Shown here piece by piece: positions 52,349-61,558 of a stretch of 64,000 nt of DNA. The notes beneath the pieces are model-generated. The model was not told the origin of the DNA, did no database searches, and saw nothing but the letters and a program-made list of their open reading frames with translations. Made by a program: the position numbers and the translations under genes. The stretch is taken from positions 124,001 to 188,000 of the forward strand of contig NZ_AHCD03000034.1 of the NCBI RefSeq assembly GCF_000238295.3. The letters run 5' to 3'. The stretch is from Pseudoalteromonas rubra. GTDB lineage: Bacteria; Pseudomonadota; Gammaproteobacteria; Enterobacterales; Alteromonadaceae. Numbering within the stretch: position 1 is the first letter of the stretch; the number at the start of each line of letters is the position of its first letter.

Positions 52349-53176
52349 TTAACCACCAGCAATTTTGGACTTCACTTTTTTGATTAAGTTTTCCTTCGTT
52401 AATGAAGAGTCTAATCCGAAGTGAGCTTTTCGATGATCATTAGGACATAACGCAATCACATTTTCATAGGAATCATCACCGCCTTCACTTAAAGGTACAA
52501 TATGATGTGTCTCTAGGTATTTATCACCACTTTTGGTGGTAAAACCATCTAATGAACAAACCTCACACTTCCCTTTGGCTCTTAGCAATACCTTTCTTCT
52601 TATAACGCTTGATCTGGTATATTCAAAACTATGCCTTTCAGTTTTGTGTGTTTTTTCGGCAATACCATCTACTTCAAATTGATCGAAATATCGTTCATCA
52701 GACTTGTTAAAACCTCTTTCTATAATACAAGCCCCTGTATCTTGATCATAACCGGTAACAGACCACTTCTCGTTGTCTAGTTCTCTTTTAAGAACCCCAT
52801 TGGTATTTGCACTTCTTTGACATATTACAACGTTAAGGAGTAACTTCGTCTCATATGCCAGCCTTATTGCATAATCAATTTCAAGCGACCGTTTCTTTCT
52901 ACCCTTTTCTTGCTCTTCTGCATATTGTCTAAAGCTGTGTTCTTGATAAATCCTACCATGGAGAGTTTCCATTTCTTCGTACCATAAAAAGAGTACGATC
53001 ACTTTTTTATCATCGCGAACAAACGACCAATTATAGCAATACTTAGGGTTTGATGAGGGACTACGTTCTTTATCGGCAAGTGATTCCGTCCAGTCGGCCA
53101 TATCAAATTTAAGCGCGTTTAATATATCGTAAACGCGCTGCTTGCTAGATGGCTTGAGTTCTTCCAGGCGAACCAT
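52349..53176 (-). CDS. HNH endonuclease with unclassified N-terminal domain
   Basis: A 275-residue protein. C-terminal HNH domain: CEVCSLDGF, YLETHHIVPLSEGG, NVIALCPNDHRKAHFG (metal cysteines plus catalytic HH, N and H), as in McrA-like restriction nucleases. Residues 1-180 contain no recognised domain (KPSSKQRVYDILNALKFDMA near the start). GGAGAG lies about 9 nt before the ATG at 53176; the frame is open to 53275. It stands alone, beside an IS256 relic, with low GC: a candidate stand-alone defence nuclease. No methylase is adjacent. Confidence 0.78.
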   Translation of the reverse strand: MVRLEELKPSSKQRVYDILNALKFDMADWTESLADKERSPSSNPKYCYNWSFVRDDKKVIVLFLWYEEMETLHGRIYQEHSFRQYAEEQEKGRKKRSLEIDYAIRLAYETKLLLNVVICQRSANTNGVLKRELDNEKWSVTGYDQDTGACIIERGFNKSDERYFDQFEVDGIAEKTHKTERHSFEYTRSSVIRRKVLLRAKGKCEVCSLDGFTTKSGDKYLETHHIVPLSEGGDDSYENVIALCPNDHRKAHFGLDSSLTKENLIKKVKSKIAGG

Positions 53177-53746
53177 AATACTTCTCTCCTTATTCCAAAA
53201 GGTTAGGTACTTCAAGGTCAGGACTTGAGCTTGGCAACATAATTGAGTATTAACATTCTCAAAGTAGCATCTCATCCTCTTCTTTATTTTTCCACTTATT
53301 AAGAGTCGGACTGTTGATCTAGGTAATTGCTTATCGATTTAACTGCGATTTCCAGCGCTTGATTAATCTAATTGTCACTTAGCTAAAATCAGGCTGAGTT
53401 TTACACACCTATTGTTGTAGTTTTCCCATAAGTGAATTCAAAGCGTATGCATAGCTACAATGCCTCCTACTAACGGAATATCGCTAGCACAGCTTGAAAG
53501 CAATCATTCCGGGGCTTCTAGACACTAAATCGCGCAGAGCTTGTTTAGTCTAGATGCTAACCGCACAATTGCCATTCGCAATAAGATGTTCACCGATTGA
53601 TTCGATGTAAAACCTTACCAGATGGTATACAGGATTAAATTATTTAGAGAATGATTGAGTATCGTATTAAAAATCCGAATTGTAATCTGGATGATATATG
53701 AATTTTATGAAGTGAATTCTGACACCGCAAACTTTGGAGTTTGGGT
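53177..53746. other. Gene-free stretch upstream of the HNH gene and downstream of ffs
   Basis: AT-rich. No gene, repeat family or RNA could be recognised apart from the HNH promoter region and the 3' side of ffs. Confidence 0.5.
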
Positions 53747-53856
53747 GGCAGTCTTACCAGCCACATCCCGGCACACGAGTCATTCGCTGTGGCTGCTTCC
53801 TTCCGGACCTGACCAGGTTCACGAACTATCGTTGCGAGAGGACCAATAAGACTACC
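53747..53856 (-). ncRNA. ffs: 4.5S RNA (signal recognition particle RNA)
   Basis: The minus strand contains the invariant SRP core (ggtcaggtccggaaggaagc, with the GGAA tetraloop and asymmetric loop) and the conserved tgtgccgggatg 3' part. The ends ggtagtctta and taagactgcc pair perfectly over 10 bp (with one G-U), defining a 110-nt hairpin close to the 114 nt of E. coli 4.5S RNA. It binds Ffh for co-translational targeting. Confidence 0.95.
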
Positions 53857-53884
53857 ATTGAGGGCCTTGTTTGGCGCGGGAGGG

Positions 53885-53913
53885 ATTATCGCGAGTTTCG
53901 CGTCTGGTTGCAA
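53885..53913 (-). promoter_or_regulatory. sigma70 promoter of ffs
   Basis: On the minus strand TTGCAA (-35) and GATAAT (-10) are separated by exactly 17 bp and followed by a GC-rich discriminator (ccctcccgcgcc), typical of stable-RNA stringent promoters. The start would lie 20-25 nt upstream of the mature 5' end, implying a leader removed by RNase P as in E. coli. Confidence 0.75.
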
Positions 53914-54005
53914 GGGGAAATGTTAAAAAGCCCGGCTAACTGCATAGTGAATATACAATTAGACGAGCTTTGCTGTTTTGGTTGGTTTTTTTCTTCGGTT
54001 TTAGC

Positions 54006-54911
54006 TTACTTTGCCAGCGCGACTTTTAGGTCTTGCAGACGTTTCTTCATCTTTTTCATGTTTTCCGGGCCCATGCGCAGGAAAAGTTTTTGCGCATCGG
54101 ATAATTGCTCCCATTCTGCATAGGCATATTTGTAGGTCACAGACTCTTGTAGCAGCGGCAGGCTGGTTTCCGGGATTGGGGTTTCCAGCAGCTCTCCCAG
54201 CGCTTCTTGTAACGTCAGGTCGAATTCGCCGCTGTCGTAGCCTATTTCTTCATAGGCTTCCCCTATCAAGGGTCTGAATTTGTTGTACGTACGCACCAGT
54301 TGCGCAGTACTCATGGCATTAAGCATATTCACATAAGGCGTGTAACGTTCGAAGCTGTTTGGATCGGTGATGATGATGTCATCTTCAATAACCATAAAGC
54401 TGTCTTTGGGCTTGCTGACCGGGAAGTGCTTTTTAGCCACTTTACCCTGTGCCAGGTTATCGACAAACACCACGCTGCGGCGGATCATGTCTTCGGTTAC
54501 CACTAAATCCATTGCGGTATCGTTCAGGTAATTCGAAATTTGCTCGCTCAGGGCCACGTCACTGTCGTCCAGTGATGGCAGCGGTGCAACAACAGGTTGC
54601 TCAGGCTCACGCTGTGGCAGCGGCTCTGGCTCGGGTTCAGGCATAGGTTCAGGCTCAACAACCGGCGCGGGTTCAATGGTCTCTTCGACTTCCTGCACAG
54701 GCTCCGGACGGGCGGTATTAACCACTTCCGTCGGGGTTTTCTCCGGTACGACGACATCCTGTTTAAATTTGGTGTTTTCCTGCTGATTATCCCGGTTTGA
54801 AAGCACAAATATGGCCACGATAACGAGGGCTATAACCACGCTCACGGCAAGCAATAAGTGGCTGTTAGACGGCTTGCTTTTCCTTGGTTCTGCTGAGTTG
54901 TGCTCTGACAT
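54006..54911 (-). CDS. DUF3014 domain-containing membrane-anchored protein
   Basis: A 301-residue protein: cytoplasmic N terminus, a single membrane helix (LLLAVSVVIALVIVAIFVL), a Pro/Glu-rich linker (PAPVVEPEPMPEPEPEPLPQ and neighbours), and a C-terminal DUF3014 domain (EQISNYLNDTAMDLVVTED, FVDNLAQGKVAKKHFPV, VRTYNKFRPLIGEAYEEIG). The start at 54911 is chosen over 55001 as it places the helix near the N terminus. Function unknown, presumably periplasmic. Confidence 0.82.
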   Translation of the reverse strand: MSEHNSAEPRKSKPSNSHLLLAVSVVIALVIVAIFVLSNRDNQQENTKFKQDVVVPEKTPTEVVNTARPEPVQEVEETIEPAPVVEPEPMPEPEPEPLPQREPEQPVVAPLPSLDDSDVALSEQISNYLNDTAMDLVVTEDMIRRSVVFVDNLAQGKVAKKHFPVSKPKDSFMVIEDDIIITDPNSFERYTPYVNMLNAMSTAQLVRTYNKFRPLIGEAYEEIGYDSGEFDLTLQEALGELLETPIPETSLPLLQESVTYKYAYAEWEQLSDAQKLFLRMGPENMKKMKKRLQDLKVALAK

Positions 54912-55351
54912 GGAAGCTCCATTAATTTTTCTAAACGAATAAGTTGCACATACGGTGATTAAAATGCCATCAAGGCGTATCACCGCATAGTAAGACAACA
55001 AAAATAATCTATAATATACAAAAGATTATAGCTTATTGCTGGCCGTTATTACGACCTTTGCAGCTGCAACCTATGGCATTTTTAGTCTCTTTAAACGCGT
55101 ATACTCACAAATGCATCCAATATTGGTGAGTATCCATTAAAAGATATCGCATCCGTGACAAGGTGCAATACCAATTCGTGCTTAGTGAGCATATGGACTC
55201 AATATGAATCGCCTATGAATTTGGTCACAAGCCGCGATGTATTGCTATTTTACTAAGTTAAACAAATCGTTATAGTAACAATATCCAGCCAGTGCAGGCT
55301 GGCAAATAATTCTCAAATCAACCCAAACCTAGTAAGCGGTTAAGGAAGCAT
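54912..55351. other. Divergent intergenic region DUF3014 / patatin
   Basis: AT-rich, with a short inverted repeat (ataatct ... agattat, about 55003-55028) and a small stem near 55290 (ccagc ... gctgg). It probably holds the two divergent promoters. No gene seen. Confidence 0.45.
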
Positions 55352-56497
55352 ATGAGTAAGCATCACAGTTCGCGTTCATGTCCTCGTTCGGCACTGCTGC
55401 TAACCGGTGGCGGGGCCCGTGCAGCCTACCAGATTGGGGTGTTGAAAGCGCTGGCACACAGCCTGCCCAGAACCGCCCCGCTGCCCTTTCGCATTATTAA
55501 TGGTACATCGGCGGGCGCCATTAATTCCGCAGGCCTGGCCTGCTACGCCTCGAATATGCATCTGGCGATACGCAAAATTGAGTCAATCTGGAAGAACTTT
55601 CATACCGATATGGTCTACGAGAGCGGCTTTGTGGGAGCATTCGGTCATATTCTGGGTAATATGATGCGCAGCTTTCAGGCTGAATATATCAACCAGCCTC
55701 CCGCGAGCCTGCTGGACAACACGCCGCTACGTCAGCTGCTGAATGATGTACTCGACCTGTCCCGTATCGACCGCCACATTCAGCGTGGCTACCTGGATGC
55801 GCTGTCGGTGACGGTATCCAGCTACTCAACCGGCCGCTCGGTGGCATTTTATCAGGCGAAAGATGCACGCCCCTGGCAACGTGCCAAGCGCATTGGTGTG
55901 CCCGACCACATTACGCTGGACCACCTGATGGCCTCCAGTGCCATTCCCATGGTATTTCCCAGTGTGCGAGTTCGTCACCATTATTACGGCGATGGCTCTA
56001 TCCACCAGCTGTCACCACTAAGTCCTTCAATCCACCTGGGCGCCGAGAAAATTTTTGTCATTGGTGTTGAGCAACCCAAGATCCCCACGCCCATTGGCTA
56101 TGAGCCACACTTTCCCGGCATGTCCGTGGTTGCGGGTCATTTGCTCGATAGCGTGTTCAGCGATACGTTACAGTCAGATCTGGAGCGCATGGAGCGGGTT
56201 AACCGCACCGTGGGATTACTGCCGGCCAGAGACAAGCACAAAGAGCTTAAACACATCCAGACTCTGGTGGTTAACCCCACGCATAATTTCAATGAACTGG
56301 CGCTGCATTATTACGATGAACTGCCGCTGGCCATTAAGCTCTTATTGCGCTCCATCGGGGTTAAACGGCATTCTCCGTCGAGTTTAACCAGTTATCTGTT
56401 GTTCGAAAAAGCCTATACCCGGGAGCTGATCGAGTATGGTTATCAGGATGGACTGGCCCGACTGGATGAGATTCGGGCATTTCTGGAGCTGGATTAA
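55352..56497 (+). CDS. Patatin-like phospholipase
   Basis: A 381-residue patatin-family lipase: oxyanion GGGARAAYQIGVLKAL, nucleophile elbow GTSAGA, and catalytic Asp in YYGDGSIHQLSPLSPSI. Membrane lipid hydrolase (phospholipase A-like) of the RssA/YlbK-like bacterial class. The C-terminal part (about 260-381) is longer than the minimal fold. AAGGAAGC precedes the ATG. Convergent with the CPA2 antiporter gene, whose stop is 13 nt away. Confidence 0.88.
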   Translation: MSKHHSSRSCPRSALLLTGGGARAAYQIGVLKALAHSLPRTAPLPFRIINGTSAGAINSAGLACYASNMHLAIRKIESIWKNFHTDMVYESGFVGAFGHILGNMMRSFQAEYINQPPASLLDNTPLRQLLNDVLDLSRIDRHIQRGYLDALSVTVSSYSTGRSVAFYQAKDARPWQRAKRIGVPDHITLDHLMASSAIPMVFPSVRVRHHYYGDGSIHQLSPLSPSIHLGAEKIFVIGVEQPKIPTPIGYEPHFPGMSVVAGHLLDSVFSDTLQSDLERMERVNRTVGLLPARDKHKELKHIQTLVVNPTHNFNELALHYYDELPLAIKLLLRSIGVKRHSPSSLTSYLLFEKAYTRELIEYGYQDGLARLDEIRAFLELD

Positions 56498-56510
56498 CTG
56501 TGGGCCTGCG

Positions 56511-58583
56511 TTATGGCAGGCCATCTAACAAAAATTGCTCCGCGCGTTCTACCCGGCGCGGCTTGCCTTTGAGCAGCAATACATCGCTGGCACACAGGGT
56601 GATCTCTTCATCGGGCATAGAAATTTCTTCACCGTTGCGCCGCAGCGCTTTCACCACCACCTTATGCCGTGCCAGATCCAGCTCAGCGATTGATTTGTCC
56701 ACCGCAAAGGCCTCGTCCGGCAAGGCTATGGCGTGCAGGTATTCAAGCCGGTCTGAACTGTAACTTGATCCTTCAGCCCCCGAGTACTCTTTCATTTCCT
56801 GGCTGTCCCCGGTGAAAAAGCCGTGCAGATATTCGTAGCGATTTTGCCTTTCAATGCTTACCCGTTTGAGGATCCGCCGCATGGGTACGCCAGACATATA
56901 CAATACATGCGATACCATCATCAAACTGGCCTCCAGTGACTCTGGCACCACCTCAGTGGCTCCTAGTTCTTTGAGCGCCTCAAGATGGGTATCGTCCTTC
57001 ATTCTGACCAGAATTTTGACCTCGGGCGCAAAGCGTTTAACCGCATCTATCACCGCCTGCGCTTTATCAAAGTCATTTAATGACACAATTACCAGACGCG
57101 CCTCACTGACATTGGCCGACTTAAGCACTTCGTGCTGGGTCGGATCACCAAACACCACAGGCTCCCCGGCGGTCAGTGCCTCCTGAACAATGGCCGGATT
57201 ACGCTCCACGGCAATATAAGGAATGGCTTCAGGGCGCAAAAAGCGGGCTATGGTCTGGCCGACGCGGGCATAGCCAAAGATGACCACATGATTTTTAATT
57301 TTACTGGAGGTAATAAAACCCTGTTCGTGTGGTTCTGGCCGACCTTCGCTGTCTATGCGTAGCAACTTAATGAGCCTGTCTGTTTCGCTGATCAAATACG
57401 GGGTTAACGCCATAGACAACACCCCCAACGCTATCAGGAACGACGCCACTTCTGCACTGAGCAATTGGTGCTTGCCGGCCAGAGCAACCAATACAAAACC
57501 GAACTCACCCATCTGCCATAGTAAGATCCCGGCTGCAAAAGCGTCTTTGCGACGCTCTCCCATCAATTGTGCCAACAGGAAAATAATGGCCAGTTTAAGA
57601 ACAATGAGCAGCGCCAGCACCAGCACGATATAAATAAAGGACTGGATCACGTAAGACACATCCAGTTGCGTGCCAACGGTGACAAAAAACAGCCCCATCA
57701 AAATATCGCGAAATGGCCGGATCTCGGCTTCCAGCTGGTGCCTGAACTGGCTTTCGCCCAGCATCATTCCCGCCAGAAATGCCCCTAACGCCATAGACAA
57801 GCCAAATGCATAAGTCAGTGCACCCGCACACAGCGCCACCACTAAGGTGGTCAGTACGAATAGCTCATCGGTGCGTGCCATGGCCACTTCATTAAATACT
57901 TTGGGTAAGACCCATTTGCCGATGGCCCATAACAGCATACACACGAATGCGCCTTTGGCGAGTGCCAGGATCAGGGCACCCACCAGCACCTGGTTATCAG
58001 ACTGACTTAATAAAGGAATGGTGATCAGCAAAGGTACCACGGCAATGTCCTGGAACAGTAACACCCCCACCGCCAGCTGGCCCCGACGAATATTCAGTAT
58101 TCCCCGTTCTTTAAGCTCTTTAACCACCACAGCCGTTGAAGACAGCGCAATTAAGCTGGCGATGATCAGTGCCTCTATCCAGTTAAACCCCAGGTACTTT
58201 AATATCACCGCCAACACCACAGTGGTGACCAGCACCTGCAAGCTACCCAGACCAAAAACCACGCTGCGCATAGCCATTAATTTAGGAATAGAGAATTCCA
58301 GACCAAGACTGAACAGTAAAAAAACGATGCCCAATTCGGCAATCAGCTGGATCTCGTGACTGTTGCTGATCCAGCCAAAACCATAGCTGCCAGCCAGCAG
58401 GCCGGTTAGCAGATAAGCCAGGATAGGCGGCAGCCCAACCCGCTTAAATGACCACACCAACACTACGGCGCAGAGTAATAAGGCTATCAACCCGGCAAAC
58501 TGACCTTCCAGGGCGGCAACTAGCGTACTGGTGACATCCTCACCTAAAAACCCGGCAAAATTTTGCTGCAAACCGCCTCCCAA
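56511..58583 (-). CDS. CPA2-family K+/H+ antiporter, KefB/YbaL-like
   Basis: A 690-residue protein: about 12 membrane helices of the Na+/H+ exchanger fold (GLPPILAYLLTGLLAGSYGF, GLEFSIPKLMAMRS, LGAFLAGMMLGES), an RCK/TrkA-N domain (VIFGYARVGQTIARFLRPE) with NAD-binding fold, and a TrkA-C domain at the C terminus. Kef-type antiporters exchange K+ for H+ and are gated by nucleotides or glutathione adducts. The start is uncertain: TTG at 58583, or a TTG at 58571 with GGGAGG just upstream, since no ATG fits. No KefF/KefG partner is seen. Confidence 0.87.
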   Translation of the reverse strand: MGGGLQQNFAGFLGEDVTSTLVAALEGQFAGLIALLLCAVVLVWSFKRVGLPPILAYLLTGLLAGSYGFGWISNSHEIQLIAELGIVFLLFSLGLEFSIPKLMAMRSVVFGLGSLQVLVTTVVLAVILKYLGFNWIEALIIASLIALSSTAVVVKELKERGILNIRRGQLAVGVLLFQDIAVVPLLITIPLLSQSDNQVLVGALILALAKGAFVCMLLWAIGKWVLPKVFNEVAMARTDELFVLTTLVVALCAGALTYAFGLSMALGAFLAGMMLGESQFRHQLEAEIRPFRDILMGLFFVTVGTQLDVSYVIQSFIYIVLVLALLIVLKLAIIFLLAQLMGERRKDAFAAGILLWQMGEFGFVLVALAGKHQLLSAEVASFLIALGVLSMALTPYLISETDRLIKLLRIDSEGRPEPHEQGFITSSKIKNHVVIFGYARVGQTIARFLRPEAIPYIAVERNPAIVQEALTAGEPVVFGDPTQHEVLKSANVSEARLVIVSLNDFDKAQAVIDAVKRFAPEVKILVRMKDDTHLEALKELGATEVVPESLEASLMMVSHVLYMSGVPMRRILKRVSIERQNRYEYLHGFFTGDSQEMKEYSGAEGSSYSSDRLEYLHAIALPDEAFAVDKSIAELDLARHKVVVKALRRNGEEISMPDEEITLCASDVLLLKGKPRRVERAEQFLLDGLP

Positions 58584-58717
58584 GCGTCAATAAAATAGTG
58601 TTGAGCAATTTTTATTCACTATTAAATATAGCAAGCAGCTGTTTTTCAGCCAGTTTAAATTTTTGGCATGAAACTCGCTTAGAACAGTTCGAATGTTGTA
58701 CTTTAGGGGAATACTAG

Positions 58718-59614
58718 ATGGAAAATGTCCATATTTTGACTCAACGGGCGCCGACGCGCGGGGATTTTTTGCCGTTTAATGCGCAAATGCAAATGTCGCA
58801 CGTCCCCGAAAACCCGATGAGTTTGACTGAAAAATTACAAACAACGCTGGATGTTAACGGGCTGCTCGACATCTTTGCAGGTTACATCAAGCGTATTATC
58901 AACCTGGCCGGATTACAGTTTCACTCCAGCGAAGGGGTGTTTCAGATGCAGCAGAGCAACAATCAGCTCAGCCCGTATACCTTTGATCTGGAGTTAAACA
59001 GCCAGCATCTGGGTCAGATTGTGTACTTCAGTAAATATCGTCTCAGCGAAGCATTGCAGGCCCGGCTTATACAGCTGCACACTTGTTTATTGTATCCGCT
59101 GAGAAATGCGCTGATGTATCAAAGGGTGCTAAAACTGGCAACCAAAGACTCACTGACTGGCCTGTCGAACCGTAGCCAGTTTAATGAGTTTCTGGCCAAA
59201 AAGCTGGAGCGCAGCCGCCGTCATCACAGCAATTTTAGCCTGATGCTACTGGATCTCGATAACTTTAAACAAGTTAACGACCTCTATGGCCACAAAATGG
59301 GCGACAATGTGTTGATTGAATTTGCCCGCATTCTGGAGTCTTCGGTACGTGCGACCGATACGGTCTTCCGCTTTGGTGGCGATGAGTTCGCGATATTGAT
59401 AGACGACCCGGCGTTTACCACCAATAAGGTAATTGCAGAGCGCATTATGGCGTCCGTCAGAACCTGTACGATTATGAAGAATCATGACGTGACCACCAGT
59501 ATCGGCTTTACACTGGCAACCAGCAAGGATTGCCCTAATGAAATTTTCTCGCGGGCAGATAAAGGCCTGTATCGCGCCAAGGACGCCGGTCGAAACTGCG
59601 CCCGTACAATCTAA
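58718..59614 (+). CDS. Diguanylate cyclase (GGDEF domain)
   Basis: A 298-residue protein: N-terminal about 125 residues of unknown (GAF-like?) type, then a GGDEF domain (DSLTGLSNRSQFNEFL, LMLLDLDNFKQVNDLYGHK) with intact FRFGGDEFAIL and an RATD inhibitory I-site five residues earlier. Synthesises c-di-GMP from GTP with product inhibition. No membrane or sensor domain is evident apart from the N terminus. A hairpin terminator follows. Confidence 0.88.
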   Translation: MENVHILTQRAPTRGDFLPFNAQMQMSHVPENPMSLTEKLQTTLDVNGLLDIFAGYIKRIINLAGLQFHSSEGVFQMQQSNNQLSPYTFDLELNSQHLGQIVYFSKYRLSEALQARLIQLHTCLLYPLRNALMYQRVLKLATKDSLTGLSNRSQFNEFLAKKLERSRRHHSNFSLMLLDLDNFKQVNDLYGHKMGDNVLIEFARILESSVRATDTVFRFGGDEFAILIDDPAFTTNKVIAERIMASVRTCTIMKNHDVTTSIGFTLATSKDCPNEIFSRADKGLYRAKDAGRNCARTI

Positions 59615-59627
59615 TCCAGACAACCTC

Positions 59628-59657
59628 GCCATATTGCGTCCCCTAACGCAATATGGC
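59628..59657 (+). terminator. Hairpin downstream of the GGDEF gene
   Basis: gccatattgcgt (59628-59639) and acgcaatatggc (59646-59657) form a perfect 12-bp stem with a 6-nt loop, followed by a T/C-rich stretch. Confidence 0.6.
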
Positions 59658-59773
59658 CTTTATCCTCTCCTGCTTCAGGGGATCAATTACCTTACTAACG
59701 ATGTCAAAAACCACCTCACAAGGTTAGTAAAAGGATTTCTCCACCTGACATTTGGCGTGTATTGCGGGTAATT

Positions 59774-60115
59774 TTATTTACGCAGCAAAACCCATTTATA
59801 CAGCAATAACAATACAGAGAAGCCGCAAAAGAAGCTGTTGATCACCCAGGCAAGTGATAAAAAGTTTGGCAGATCACTGAAAATGATTGCCAGCATGGGC
59901 GCACCCAGACCAAAGATAAAAAAGCTGCCACCTTTGCCGTGCCAGTACGCCAGCAGCAATGCAGCACTGAGCGCGCCGACACTCAGACTGAGCGCAACAT
60001 TACCAATGTTCAAACCACCGTTCATCACCAAAATAAAAAACAAGGCACCACAACCCAGTACTGCCCAGATGGCCTTATTTGCCAGCGATTCACCGATTTT
60101 TTGTGTTTCTTGCAT
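59774..60115 (-). CDS. Small predicted membrane protein downstream of tilS
   Basis: A 113-residue protein with about four helices (AIWAVLGCGALFFILVMNGG, LSLSVGALSAALLLAYW). Its start overlaps the 3' end of tilS by 26 nt, so it is translated from the same message. Not recognised; a polytopic protein of about this size next to tilS may be lineage specific. Confidence 0.65.
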   Translation of the reverse strand: MQETQKIGESLANKAIWAVLGCGALFFILVMNGGLNIGNVALSLSVGALSAALLLAYWHGKGGSFFIFGLGAPMLAIIFSDLPNFLSLAWVINSFFCGFSVLLLLYKWVLLRK

Positions 60116-61469
60116 CTTCTAACTTCCAGCTAAGTCCCTGAGACGATGCATACGCCTCATTGACGAAAAACCCAACGACCTGCACCAGCTCGTCGTTATA
60201 ATAAATCAAAGGCACGCGATTGCGCTCCCAGGTGGGCACATCATAGTCTTTGAGCCAATGTTTAAGCGTATTACGGCCACTGCGCCCGGGCGGTTTAACT
60301 TTTTCATTCAGGCAATTAAACCGCACTGACACCTGCTCATCTGCAGTCGGGTGACGAACTCCCTGACCTTCAATCACACTTAAGGTTGTATTGTCATCCA
60401 GCGCCACCTTTTTCAGGCCAACATTACACAGTACCTGTCGCGGCGGCTGTTCGGTCACCCAATGCAACTGCTCTCTGAAGCGCCGGACCTGCCCGCCAGA
60501 CAACGAAACGGTCATTTGTGCGTCAGCCCGTGCGTTAAGTGCCTGGCTCAGGATCTGATCAAGTTGTTTCTGCGACGGCATCTGGACACCCTGCTCCGCC
60601 AACCAGGCCCGCACCAGATTTTTTTGCCGTAATGGGGCAAACTGTGCAAGGCGGCTGACAGATAAACTCAGCTCACTGCGACATTGCGCCAGATCGGCCT
60701 GGGTGATTTCGTCCAGTAAGGCCTGCTGCCCCTGCAACAACTCAACGGTGCGCATAACGCTGGGAATAAATCCCGAAAAACGGGATTTTAGCAAAGGCAG
60801 TACCTGATTACGCAAGAAATTGCGATCAAACTTGTCACTGAGATTTGATTCGTCTTCGATATGGTCAATGCCAAATGTTTGCGCATACGCCTCTATGTCG
60901 GCACGCTCTGATGACAACAAAGGCCTTAAACAGACGCGCCCAGATGGCAGCATACTGTGCGCGTGCATGGCACCAAGCCCCTGCAAACCTGAGCCCCGTT
61001 TCAGACGCAGTAAAAAGGTTTCAACCTGATCGTCACCATGCTGACCCAGCACCAGCGCATTTCCCTGATGCGCCCGTTTGTCCAGCGCGTCATACCGGGC
61101 TGCGCGGGCCTGAGCCTCCAGACTTTGGCGGCTTTGTGCCAAGACCTTGACGGAGACGGGGGTAAACTCAACCGCCAGTGCATCACACTGTGTCTGACAA
61201 AAGGCCTGCCACTGCAAAGAATTAGGCGACAAACCATGGTCAACATAAATCGCCTGCAGGGCCAGATGAGGATGGAATTGCACATAATGGTGACACAAGT
61301 GCAGCAGTACCATTGAATCGACACCACCCGAAAGCGCGACGGTGAGGCCACGTGGTGCCGTATGCGTTACCGTATGCGTTTCTTCACGTGCTACCTCGTT
61401 TGCCAATAAGGCGTCTAAGCTGGCAGAAAAACGTTTATAAAGCGGAGTCTGAGTCATAATCACGGACAT
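60090..61469 (-). CDS. tilS: tRNA(Ile)-lysidine synthase
   Basis: A 459-residue protein with the PP-loop ATPase motif ALSGGVDSMVLLHL and the YVDHGLSPNS and GQHGDDQVETFLLRLKRGSG blocks of TilS, plus TilS C-terminal domains (RFREQLHWV, RNTLKHWLKDYDVPTWERNR). It converts C34 of tRNA-Ile(CAU) to lysidine so that AUA codons are read. Starts at 61469 (MSVIMTQTP) or 61457. Organised dnaE-accA-tilS as in related gammaproteobacteria, but separated from accA by a terminator-like hairpin. Confidence 0.93.
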   Translation of the reverse strand: MSVIMTQTPLYKRFSASLDALLANEVAREETHTVTHTAPRGLTVALSGGVDSMVLLHLCHHYVQFHPHLALQAIYVDHGLSPNSLQWQAFCQTQCDALAVEFTPVSVKVLAQSRQSLEAQARAARYDALDKRAHQGNALVLGQHGDDQVETFLLRLKRGSGLQGLGAMHAHSMLPSGRVCLRPLLSSERADIEAYAQTFGIDHIEDESNLSDKFDRNFLRNQVLPLLKSRFSGFIPSVMRTVELLQGQQALLDEITQADLAQCRSELSLSVSRLAQFAPLRQKNLVRAWLAEQGVQMPSQKQLDQILSQALNARADAQMTVSLSGGQVRRFREQLHWVTEQPPRQVLCNVGLKKVALDDNTTLSVIEGQGVRHPTADEQVSVRFNCLNEKVKPPGRSGRNTLKHWLKDYDVPTWERNRVPLIYYNDELVQVVGFFVNEAYASSQGLSWKLEDARNTKNR

Positions 61470-61508
61470 TGTAGGTACTTAGGCAGTATTATCCCGATTT
61501 CGCAGGCA

Positions 61509-61537
61509 CAAAAAAAGCCGCGATGCGGCTTTTTTCG
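61509..61537. terminator. Bidirectional terminator between accA and tilS
   Basis: aaaaaagccgc and gcggctttttt flank a gat loop, giving a strong stem with T runs on both strands. It ends the dnaE-accA transcript on the minus strand. Confidence 0.85.
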
Positions 61538-61558
61538 GTGTAGCTGTGTCGCTCTGGT

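Noticed and set aside
53644..53913. Open frames over the ffs locus
   Set aside because: They are translations of the 4.5S RNA gene and its promoter.
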